Origin: Glomus cerebriforme
Taxonomy: Eukaryota; Glomeromycota; Glomeromycetes; Glomerales; Glomeraceae
Direction: 5' to 3'
Length of the DNA stretch: 51,028 nt
Assembly (NCBI GenBank): GCA_003550305.1
Contig: QKYT01000505.1
Coordinates: forward strand, 34,468-85,495
Numbering within the stretch: position 1 is the first letter of the stretch; the number at the start of each line of letters is the position of its first letter. Position numbers and translations under genes: made by a program. The notes under the pieces are model-generated. The model was not told the DNA's origin. It saw nothing but the letters and a program-made list of their open reading frames with translations, and ran no database searches. This document shows, piece after piece, positions 33,511-44,461 of the stretch.

Positions 33511-35197
33511 ATGATAGAAGTAAACTCCATCGATAATAATTTATGTGAACAAAATGTTTTAGTTTTTAAAATATCAGATTGTGATTTGGATACTGATGAA
33601 AGAGAAACGAAATTTAAGGATTATAAACTTATTTTATGTGAAAATTGTGATCGAAAAATTGATAATAAGTGGTATTATTGTAAAGATTGTCATAAGAAAG
33701 AAACTGACAAAGAAGAAAAAAATCGTATAATGTATGGAAAATGTAAAGAATGTTCTCAAGCAAATACGAATATCAATTGGTGTAAACCTTGTAGTATAAT
33801 ACACTTTCAAAAAGCTTTTGATAAGTGGACTAGTGAAAATAAAGATATTGACAAATTAATACAAGATATTCAGCTTTCAAGTTTATCAAACAAACTCGAA
33901 TGGATTCCATACGATAGATTTAATGATATTAAATATATAGCCGAAGGAGGCTTTGCTAAAGTATATTCAGCTACTTGGAAGGATGGATGGCTTAAAAGAT
34001 GGAAAAAAGAATCTAATAGCTGGGAAAGGCGCGGACCAATTGAAGTTGCTTTAAAAGTATTCAATAATTCATCAAATAATATAAGTGAAGATTTTATAAA
34101 TGAGGTTTGTAAAATAAATAAATATTAATTAAATTCCTGTTGTTTTTCTTTTTCTATTTAACTATTTTTATTAAAATTATAGATAAAATTTTTCAAAAAT
34201 TGTAATGGCGCTGGTGGTGTAGTAGGTTGTTATGGAGTTACTAAAGAGCCTAATACAAAAAATTGTGTACTAGTATATCCATTTATGGAAAATGGTAGTT
34301 TACGTTCTTACCTTGATCAAAATTTTAATACAATAACTTGGGAACAAAAATATTATACTATATATATTATCTCTTATGGACTTCATCATATTCATTATTT
34401 TAATTCAATTCATAAAGATCTTCACTTGGGTAATATTTTGCAAAAATCCGATTATTCATTTATTAGTGATTTTGGATTTTGCAAACCAGCAAATGAAAAT
34501 TCATCTAAAAAGATTTATGGAGTAATGCCATATATGGCACCTGAAATATTACGTGGAAAAGAATACACACAGAAATCTGACGTATATTCATTGGGTATTA
34601 TTATTAATGAAATAATTTCTATAATTCCTCCATTCAATGATGAACCACATGATCATTATCTTGCATTGGATATTTGTCGTGGTAATCGTCCAGAAATAAG
34701 AGATGACACACCAGATTTTCTAAAAGAATTAATTCAAAAATGTTGGGATGCAAATCCAGAAAATCGTCCAACTTCTACAGAAGTTTATAAAAAATTATTG
34801 AGTTATTATGATACAACCGGAGATAAAATTAAAGAATTTAAAGAATTAACATATAATTTTAATCCAATTACAAAATCAACAACAAAAACACAAATATATG
34901 AAACACATACTCAAGCAATTTATACAAGTCGACTTCTCAATTTATCAAATTTACCTGAACCTGTAAATTGTTCAAATCAGAAAGAATTTATATCTTCAAG
35001 AAATACAGCAGGTAAATTATTTATTTTTTATATTTTTTATTAAAATTATTAAAATTATTTTTTAATCATAAAAGAAGCCAGTGCTCGTACTTCTGAATGT
35101 TTTGACTGTATTATTACTATTAGGTAAGAAAAAGATTTATCTTGTTTACAGTATTAAATTAATTAAATTAATTGTTTGTTTGATATTTAGACGTTAA
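33511..35197 (+). CDS. Kinase F: Cys-rich zinc-finger plus TKL-like protein kinase
   Basis: Exons 33511-34104, 34183-35011, 35075-35123 and 35191-35197, about 492 aa. Zinc-finger pairs CENC, CKDC, CKEC and CKPC are present. Kinase motifs: AEGGFAKVYSATW, VALK, HKDLHLGN, SDFGFCKPAN, YMAPE, CWDANPENRPT. Exon 2 starts IKFFKNCN as in A and E. Exon 3 is 49 nt instead of 60: 11 bases of the ACTGATTTAAGTAAATTAG-type end are missing, so the frame changes and the protein ends early (..CIITIRR) instead of with D.NDEK. The region between the C-lobe and the tail motif is also shorter than in the other copies (no QYSKQVEE block). The conserved THTQAIYTSRLLNL/NLPEP segment is intact. Probably active. Confidence 0.85.
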
Positions 35198-36303
35198 TGA
35201 TGAAAAGTAAATTAAGGCAATCAATACTTTTAAATTAACCTGATATTTTTTTAGAATTTATCATTTTTTATGATTTTTTTTTATTTTTTATATTTATTAT
35301 TCCATAACCTATAGCAATATTTTGTTTTTGTTTTAAGAATTATATAAGTTAAATTATTTTTATAATTATTTTAAAAATTATAATTATGAGCGTAAAAATA
35401 TATATATATATATATTCAAATCAAATAAATTATTATAAATTATTTATAATTCATTGTTTTTAATTTTTTTTTTATTTTCAAATTTGTGAAGATTATGTTC
35501 ATTTTCTAAAGGATAAAAGATTTGAGAAATTATGATGAAAAGTTATCCTAAATTCAAATTAAAAATAGACTACAATTGTGCAATATGTACAGTAACTGTA
35601 GTAACATGATATGATAAGATCAAGAAATCTTTAGAATAAGCGAACATACTATTCTAAATGACGCGTTCAACTATATAAAAATTTAATAAACTCCTTTAAA
35701 AAATAATCCATCCTAATATTTGTCAGAATAAAATTTGCATTAAAAATTCATTTAACCCAGTAACTAAACTCTTACAAAAATGTAATCAAATATATAAATA
35801 AATTTAATACTAATTTCACAATATTTTAACTGCAGAAGTAAAAGTCGCAACTACATCTACAGACTCCAAACGATAGTAAAAAATAATCATGAGATCATTT
35901 GCGCTTGCAATATGCCAACTTTTTTCCACACGTCAATGGATTAATATCAACATAATTAAATCACAATTCAAAATCTTACATTTTTATAATTGAATTTTCT
36001 CTTGTATAAATAAGTTTTTATTTTCCATTCTAATTAAATACATAAAAGAAGGCTTGAACCCACATAGTACAAGACGATACAGTTATAATTTCATTAATTA
36101 CGCATATAATATAAAGCTTAATCCGATTTTTTATGCTCCAAATTTCAAATGACCTTGAGCTTCCAAACAAAAACGATTTATTTAATCACATGTATCACGT
36201 GCAGTATTAAACTATTACTCATCATGCCTAATGATATCTGATTAATTAATTGATCGATAACTTTTTTTTTTTTTTAAAAAAAAAGAAGGGCACGCTTTAC
36301 AAA
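35198..36303. other. 3' flank of F, then spacer
   Basis: Similarity to the other cassette 3' flanks continues to about 35400, including a TA dinucleotide run at 35399-35415. After that AT-rich DNA without a recognised gene; a poly-T/poly-A pair lies at about 36261-36284 just before the next gene. Confidence 0.45.
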
Positions 36304-37226
36304 ATGACTCTTATGACACTTGTTATTACATTCGCATTAAATGATTTATTTATTTTTGGAATCTATTATTTGTACAACTTTTACCAAAGAAAGAAAAAAG
36401 GTGAGCTTTTCCTTTGATTAATTCTCTCGTTTAAGTTTTAGGCTATGCAAATGCTAATAAAAATAGAAATAAAGTTGATTTTAAACAGATATTTTATATT
36501 CAAGAATATGATGAAGAAGGTCATCCATGTCAAAAATTCTGTAAATATAAGTTGGACAACCAAGAGGAATTTTTGCATCTGCTAAAACGACTGGATGCAA
36601 AGGGATTATTATTGATGGATGATAATGATGATTCAAATGTCATCACCTCTCTCTTTGATATTATTACCAATCAACAATATCGAGTTGTTGCTGCCCATCC
36701 TTTTGTTATTAAGAATAAAGTTACCTGTATGCAGATTGAAGATAAAATAATGGAGAAAGAGATACTTATTACAATAAAGGATACTTTAAATAAGTATGTA
36801 AAAATACCATTTGAAATTTTTTCTGATCGAATCCTAAAGGATCAGAATGGAGTTACTATTATGAAATCGGATGGCATTTTAGTTTCAGATGAATATGTTT
36901 TTTTATGTGAAGCTAAACACGAAGTAGTCATTGTAAGTATTAATTTATTATAATTCATAGACGAGCCTTTATTAATGAAATTTTTTTTTTAGGAGAATAT
37001 AAATAATTTAGTTCAACAATTACAAGAATTTCCTTCAAAAATTCAACAAGCTAATGATCCAACATTTAAGCTGTTATTGAGGAAAAAGCGATTTGGTGTA
37101 GCCTGTGGTGTAATGTTTTCAGAAAGTTTGCGAGAAATCGCAAAAAACCTCGGTTTAATAGTAGTGTTTCCTGATAATGGATATTATAAAGTAGAGATCC
37201 CAGATGAAGTATCCCTTTGGTTATAA
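36304..37226 (+). CDS. Membrane-anchored PD-(D/E)XK nuclease-like protein
   Basis: Three exons, 36304-36400, 36442-36932 and 36993-37226, about 273 aa; the joins keep the frame and use normal GT..AG borders. The short first exon encodes a hydrophobic stretch (LVITFALNDLFIFGIYYLY) followed by QRKKK, which fits a signal anchor. The central part ends with KSDGILVSDEYVFLCEAKH: an Asp near 176 and E-A-K near 189-191 with a hydrophobic strand before it, the D..ExK arrangement of the PD-(D/E)XK nuclease fold. The C-terminal part holds RKKRFGVACGVMFSESLRE. A role in nucleic-acid cleavage is inferred from the motif only; a non-catalytic relative is possible. I do not recognise the specific family. Confidence 0.7.
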
Positions 37227-38540
37227 ATTTAAATTTTTCTTTTTTTTTTTTTTTTGATTTTAAATGACAAACCTTTCTTTTATCATAATTAGCAGAATAA
37301 TTATAACTATTTGTAGTCTTGTAATTATTTATAATTATAATATATCTATATTTTCTACTTTCCTTTTTTTTTTAAATTATATAATAAATTTGTATCATTT
37401 TTTTAAAAAATACATTTGTAAAAATTTATAACGTTGAAGTCACGTGATACATCATTAAACGCCATGCAAATTTATTAAAATAAACCAAATCAATTTTTTT
37501 TATATCTGTATTTACACGAAGAAATAATTTAATAGAAAAATTGATGTAAGAAACTGAGACCACTTTTTTCAAATCTTTAATGAAATCATCCACACCATCC
37601 CGTGAAAACAATTCACAACGTTAACTCTAATAGACGTTCGATCCTCCCATCCTTATATTCTTTTTTAATAATTATACAAATTATATTTTTGTTAACATAA
37701 TATTATTAAAAATAATTTGCCTTTACTTAGTAGTACTATCTTTTAAATTTACTTTTAGAATAATTAATTATATTAAAATTTTAATTTTAAAAACATCGGG
37801 GTGCTATTATTATATTATGAATTGATGCAGAAAGGGATTTTTCAAACTTTAGCTCATATAAGAAAGAGCAATAGAATTAATTAGATACACCTTTTTATTT
37901 ACAGGAATCAATCTAAAATTTTTTTGTACACCCGTCCTTTTATCAACGTTTCTTATGAATTCTTATAATCTATAATATTTACACCATCAATCTATCCATG
38001 TAATATATTAAAAAAAAAGGAGAATTAAATAGCCATGAACTTTTATTTTATCATTTCCCTTTTGAGATGCTATAATTTCACGAATTTCGTTCATGATTGC
38101 TTTGAAATAAGTATTATAAATGTGATCTCCAATTAATATTTTAAATTCGATGTTAAGGGGGGTGGTAATTGTCAATTGTGATCTTAGGACTTGAAGTATC
38201 AGTTTCAGTTTCCAAGATTTTATCAATTATTAGAACATCATACTTGTACCACTCGATACTTCATAATAATAATAGTATATTATATTGCTTAATTAAATAT
38301 ATTATTAATTTTTTACCAACGCATTATCTTCATTTGTGTTTCTTTTTGTACGAGATTCCTCTATAAATTAAAATGTAGTATATAAGTCACGTGTTAATGT
38401 GTGTTTTTCTATTAATAATAAAGAAAATTCTTCAAGTAATAATAATAGCTGAATTAATAGGTTTCGATAAATATAAACGTTTAGCTCTATATATATATAA
38501 TTTTCTTTCTTGGGTTTTTATCTGTTTCCTCCTGCCAGAA
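37227..38540. other. Spacer with one weak coding-like stretch
   Basis: A minus-strand open frame at 37426-37611 (DGVDDFIKDLKKVVSVSYI.. FAWRLMMYHV) has protein-like composition but no start context, no splice partner and no family I recognise. It could be a gene fragment. Otherwise AT-rich, with a TA run near 38492. Confidence 0.3.
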
Positions 38541-38634
38541 GTTTTCTAAGAGTCTCATACTATATTGATCATCCTCACAGAGTTGCTGCTGAGGTTACCG
38601 CCGTTGAAATTGCGGCGGAAAGTGCTGATGAATA
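38541..38634 (+). pseudogene. Tiny GC-richer coding-like fragment
   Basis: The frame VSYYIDHPHRVAAEVTAV.. AAESADE ends at a TAA at 38632-38634. Base composition changes sharply from the surroundings, suggesting the end of a transposon or gene remnant. It includes a CCGCCG...CGGCGG hairpin. Family unknown. Confidence 0.3.
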
Positions 38635-41462
38635 ATGATGATATCTGCGTTGGCATTTAAGAATATTTTAACCACCAATATTTAATCATATTAATCATAA
38701 AAATAATCAACTTATATATCAACTTCTAATTGTTTTAAAAATTCTATATTAAAAAATAATTCCTTTAAAGTTTAGGAAAATCTAAAATCTATTATTATTT
38801 AATGTTGTATTGTTTTGCATTACGAAAATTTTCTGGTAGTTCATTAAATATAAGAACATATTAAATCTTTACATTTGATCTATTTGAATTTATATTAATG
38901 GATTTTGGTTTTATAAGATAATTATAATATTTAAATTAATTTAAAAAAAAAAAAAGTTTTTTTTATGAAATAATAAATTATTGATCCACCCCTTTTTCAA
39001 ATAATATATTTTATCTTCCTCAAATATTTGGATTATTTAGTTGATGATTGTTGATGAAATTTTTAATAATAAATATGTTTATTCTTTTTCTGTTTGTTAT
39101 AAAGTAAAAAATATACTTGTATTAATATGATTTTCTATACCCGAACGCGATGATTCTGTAATTTTAATTAAGGTATTCCACAGTAAATGATTGAAAATAA
39201 TATTTATAATTAAGGAGAAAAATCTTTTCAAGTAAAGAGTTAAAGTTGTAGTAAATTTTCTATAACTGGTATGTATTTAAAAAAGAAATATATAAGTTGA
39301 TCGGGAAGATAAAAAGGAAATAGATGGAGAAAAAAAAAAGCGAGAGATTATGACTGTAAAAAAAAAGAAAGATGTAGATTCGATTAGTTTACGTAACGTA
39401 AACAAAATGGCGCAGTGCGATATTTGTTTGAAACGTAAATATCTTTAAAGTATTACAACATTAGTAATTTAGTATATATTACCTCTCATCAACCATGCAG
39501 TTTCTGTCAAGATATTTGATTTTGTAAAAATTGGTGATTTTAGTTAATCGAAAATATAAGGTTAAATATTTTCAAGGTTGGCAGGGTTTGATCGATCACA
39601 TATTGTGTCTCTAAAATAAAATATCGGGCGGGCGGGCCCATGCTTGTGAGATGCTATAATTAAAAATCAGTGATCCGTACACTAAATTTGATTGGATGGA
39701 ACTTGGTTTAACATCTATATCTGATATAGAGTTTCACAGGGAATATTTGATATGAATAGAAGATTTAAATAACTTCCTGTCAATGGTCAATGGCAACAGT
39801 AAAATAATATTCAATGCGTCGTTTTCAACAACAATATTTCATGTTCTTGACTTCACACACCCCCATTCTGTACTTCCTGAAAAAAATCAAAAGTAAAAAT
39901 GTACCGTGTAACCTACGCCCGGGGATGTTCATTACATAATAGGAAAAAACGGTTAGATACAATTTTTTTATATAATGCATTTTCACAATAAACATACTAA
40001 TTAAGTTAGTTAAATTTCTCAGGTACAAACCATTTTTAATTTATAAGGGGATATTCAAAGCAAATTTATAAACAATATTTAAAAAGTTAATTTATCATTT
40101 CAGGTTAAATTAACATCAAAATTCTTTGGCTAGATTTTTTTAAAGTTTCAATAATGACCTTTCCGCCAACACAATGGTTCGGCGTTAACCTAAACTCCTT
40201 AGTTTCAATAAGAAAACTTAATCAAAGCATCTAATTTTTTTTTTAATGTTTTAATTTCTTAGAATTTTTTGAAGATTTTAAGTTTGCGCCGCTTTTTTTT
40301 TTTTTAATTATTAATTGCAAAAAAAAAAATTATACACGGTATATTAAAAACGCAGACCGCAATATATTTTGGATTGAAAAATGCAAGTGCTCGGTCGGTG
40401 TACCTGTAAATTATAAATGCTAGATAAATTTCCCCGGATATTCTTTAATTAGCTTTTACCCCAAAAAATACTTTTTTTAATCATTTGCCTAGATTTCAAG
40501 TTCTTATGAATGAAAATTTTTTTTTTTTTCCCTAGAATGTTAATAACCAACTTAAACAATGTTATTCAAGATGAACTTGACATAAAATTCAAATGACCTT
40601 GCACGAAAAACAATTCGAGGTTTATTCTCACATTAGAAAAAATAACGCCTTAGTGCCTAATGCATATAATAAGAACCTATTTAGATATACCTAATTACCT
40701 AAACTGAAACGAAATCATGATAATAGTATTGATTGTCACTTGATCATCATAAGTTTCAATTTCCTAAAACTATTTAGTTCCTTATTAGTTATATACGGCA
40801 AAAGATTGTGTACAATGCATCCTGTAACCACAATGATTGTTACTTTATTTCTAATAGATTTTATTTTTTTCCGATTTTAAAAAAAAACCTACAAAGAAAA
40901 AAAAAATTTATTTAATTTTTTTTTTCTTTTTTTTTTTTATGTATTAACGTCGTCATTTTTTTTCTTCCAATAATATGATTTAAAAATTTTTACAATGGAA
41001 CTTTTTTTTTTATTTTTTTTTATTTGGGAAAAAAAAAAAAAGTACACAAAGAATTTCAATAATTCCCTAAAAATGCTTAGCGTAACGTATTTTCCAATAA
41101 TTGATTATAATTATGTAATTGTATTTTATTTATTTATTCTTTTTTTTTTTTTTTTTTTTTTTACTTTAAAAAAATATTTTTAATTCATCAATCTATTTTT
41201 CTCTCCTCTCTCTCTCATACTCGATTTTTTTTTTCCATTTGGCCTTTAAAAAGTCTGTGGAATTATTTTCGATGTATTTTTAATTAATTCATTTAATTTT
41301 ATATATATATAATAATTTTTTTTTTTGTAAAAAAAAACTTTTTTTTTCTACCTGTATTTAATTTATCAGATCCTTTTTTGTATATTAAAAAAAAAATAAC
41401 TAATTTTACCAGCAGGCTGGACAACATTTTTCCGAAATATTATAAAAACAAACATAAATATA

Positions 41463-41494
<32 letters not shown>

Positions 41495-41596
41495 GGAAAA
41501 CAAAAACCTTTTCAAAAAAAAAAAATTTTCTTTTTTTCAAAAAATCCTTTTTTTTTCAAATAAAAGAATAAACGATTTAAAAGATTTATTAAAATA
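38635..41596. other. Long AT-rich spacer upstream of the kinesin gene
   Basis: No gene recognised in nearly 3 kb. Open frames at 39825-40028, 40995-41183 and 41378-41563 are made of homopolymer-driven Phe/Lys/Ile codons. There are many poly-T/poly-A runs at 40280-41560 and a CT-rich tract (CTCTCCTCTCTCTCTC) near 41201, probably within the promoter or 5' leader of the kinesin gene. Confidence 0.5.
39387..39403. repeat. Perfect palindrome with one-base spacer
   Basis: GTTTACGT-A-ACGTAAAC, an 8-bp-stem inverted repeat in otherwise unremarkable sequence. Could be a transcription-factor site; there is no direct evidence. Confidence 0.5.
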
Positions 41597-44430
41597 ATGC
41601 CATCGGAAGGAGCAACTTCGGTGCAAGTTGGTAAAGTATTAAATCATTTTTCATTGTTCTTATCTTTATTTAATTTCCCATTTAAAAAAAAAAAAAAAAT
41701 TAAAACAAACAAATAAAACCGTCACATGTCAATCTTAAAAATAATCTGACATAATAAACTTTAAAAAATCTTTTTTTAACTCAGCAATCCGAATAAAACC
41801 GATTACCGAAGAAGATTTAGAAAAATTACCTTCAAGATTTCAACGTCAAGTAATTACTACTACATCTCCTTATCAACTTGCTGTTGAAGGGGATAAAAGA
41901 CAAATTTATAATTTTGATCATGTATTTCCTCCTGAAACTACTCAACAACAAGTTTATGAAAGAGCTGTTGAAAATTTAGTTGATAAATTTTTAGAAGGTA
42001 AAAATAAAACGGTTTTATGTTGTATGGCGCAGCTGATCTGCATACTAAATATTAATTTTTTTTTTAAAAAAATTTTTTTTTCTCAATGTTATTGTAGGAT
42101 ACAATGTAACAATATTAGCGTACGGTCAAACCTCTTCAGGAAAGACCCACACGATGGGTACAGCTGATAATGCTTCAGTACCATATCATAATAAAGGAAT
42201 AATTCCTCGTGCAATGGCAACATTATTTAGCACTATGAATACTTCTTCTTTATACTTGAATAGAAAATTTTCTATGAAAGTTTCTTTTATAGAAATTTAT
42301 AATGAGGATTTAATTGATTTATTAGGTGAAGGTGAAGGTGAAAGTAGACCCCAAGTTATGATACGTGAAGATTCAAAAGGAAATATTTATTGGAGTGGTT
42401 TACAAGAAGTTCAAGTTAATAATGTTGATGAAGTTATAGCGTAAGTACAATATATATATATTTTTAAAATATAAATACTAAATATATGTATATATAAAAT
42501 ATAAATATTAAATATAAAAATATATATATATTTTTTTTATAGATATTTGGCTCGAGGTTCATTAAATAGACAAGTTGGTGCTACTGATATGAACGCGAAA
42601 TCTTCTAGATCACATGCAATCTTCTCTCTTACAATGTCTCAACAAAAATTAGTTAATCATAATGGTCATAATGGTCATAATAATTATTATTCAAAATCTC
42701 CAACTCCTGGTTCAAGACCAACAACTCCATCATCAAGATTAGTAAATTCAAGAGCTAATTCTAGATTAGGTGATACTGATGATGGTGATTGGATTACTAT
42801 AACGAGTAAATTCCATTTCGTAGATTTGGCTGGTAGTGAGAGGGTAAATTTATTATTATTTTTATTTTTATATTTTTATTTAATTTAATAATATATTACC
42901 ATTTTTAATCTCAAAAAAATTTTTTTTTTTTAGTTAAAACGTACTGCGGCAAGTGGTGATCGAGCAAAAGAAGGAATATCAATTAATTCAGGTTTATTAG
43001 CGTTAGGAAATGTAATTTCAGCATTAGGAGATCCAACAAAAGCAAAACATACAACTCATATTCCTTATAGAGATTCTAAACTTACTCGTTTATTACAAGA
43101 TTCTCTTGGAGGAAATGCACAAACTTTAATGATTGCTTGTATTTCTCCTGCAGAATTTAATCTTAATGAAACTGTTAATACTCTTAAATATGCTAATAGA
43201 GCTCGTAATATTAAAAATCTTGCTTCTGTTAATCAAGAAGAATCTGGTTGGAATGATATAGGACATTTACAAAATCTTGTAATAAAACTTCGTAGTGAAA
43301 TTTCAAATTTAAAAGTTATGTTATCTAATACAAATAATACTAATGGAACTATATCCCCTGGTAGAGTTACTCCTGTTGGAAGTAGAGAAACTTCTAGTGG
43401 AATTAGATCACCAACTGCAGGTTTTCATTCTTCAATACCAACTGGAAGAGCTACTCCTACTGGAAGGAGTACTCCTACTACTACTGGAATACCAAATGGA
43501 AGAGCTACTCCAACTGGAAGAAGTACTCCTACTTCAGGAATACCTGGACCTTCTGGAATTCCTGGAAGAAGTACTCCTACTTCAGGAATACCTGGACCTT
43601 CTGGAATTCCTGGTAGAAATACTCCAACAAAATCTGGAATTCCTTCAGGAATTTCAGGAAGAATTACTCCTACTTCTGGTACCGGTATGCCTACTGGTAG
43701 AAATACTTTAACACGTCGTCCTTCACGTCCTTCACGTCCTTCTTCACCACTTACAACTTTTTCACAATCATCTTATAATAATAATAATAAAGATATGGAA
43801 GTTATGGAAGAACAATTTTTACAACTTCAACAATCTTATTCTGAACTTTCACGTAAATATGCAAAAACTTCAGCTGAACTTGCTATGCATCAAGATAATA
43901 ATCATGATGATATACATAATCTTAAAGGTCCTGTAATTGAAGAATATGAAAAATCTATTTCTACACTTGAAAGTGAATTAGCTATTACAATTGCTGCTTT
44001 AACTCATGCTGAAGGTGTAATGAAATCGGATGATGAAAAAATTAAAACTTTAGAAAAACATCAAGAACAAACAAAAAGTCTTAATCATAATTTACAAAAA
44101 TATATTAAAGAACTTGAATCAAAATTAGAAAAGCGTACGCCTGATGAAAAATCTGTGATTACACGTGAAGTTCATTCAGAAAAATTTGTTAGTGAAGCTG
44201 TTAAAGTACTTGAAGAACGATTACGTGAACGCGAGATTGCTTATAAAGAATTAGAAGATAAATTTAAACAAACTGGTGTGGATCAAGATAAATTGGAACT
44301 TTTAGATAAAATCAATAATCGTGATAAACGAATTAGTTTTCTTGATACGAAACTTAATCAACTTGGTGATGAAGTTGAAAAATTAAGAAAATTAGAAAAT
44401 AATCAAAATTCGATTGAAATAAATGATTCA

Positions 44431-44461
<31 letters not shown>

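Noticed and set aside
40995..41563. Short Phe/Lys-rich frames before the kinesin gene
   Set aside because: Produced by poly-T and poly-A runs; no protein-like composition.
43343..43711. Leu/Glu-rich frame inside the kinesin SxIP region
   Set aside because: An alternate-frame reading of the same tandem repeat; the kinesin frame has continuous domain support.
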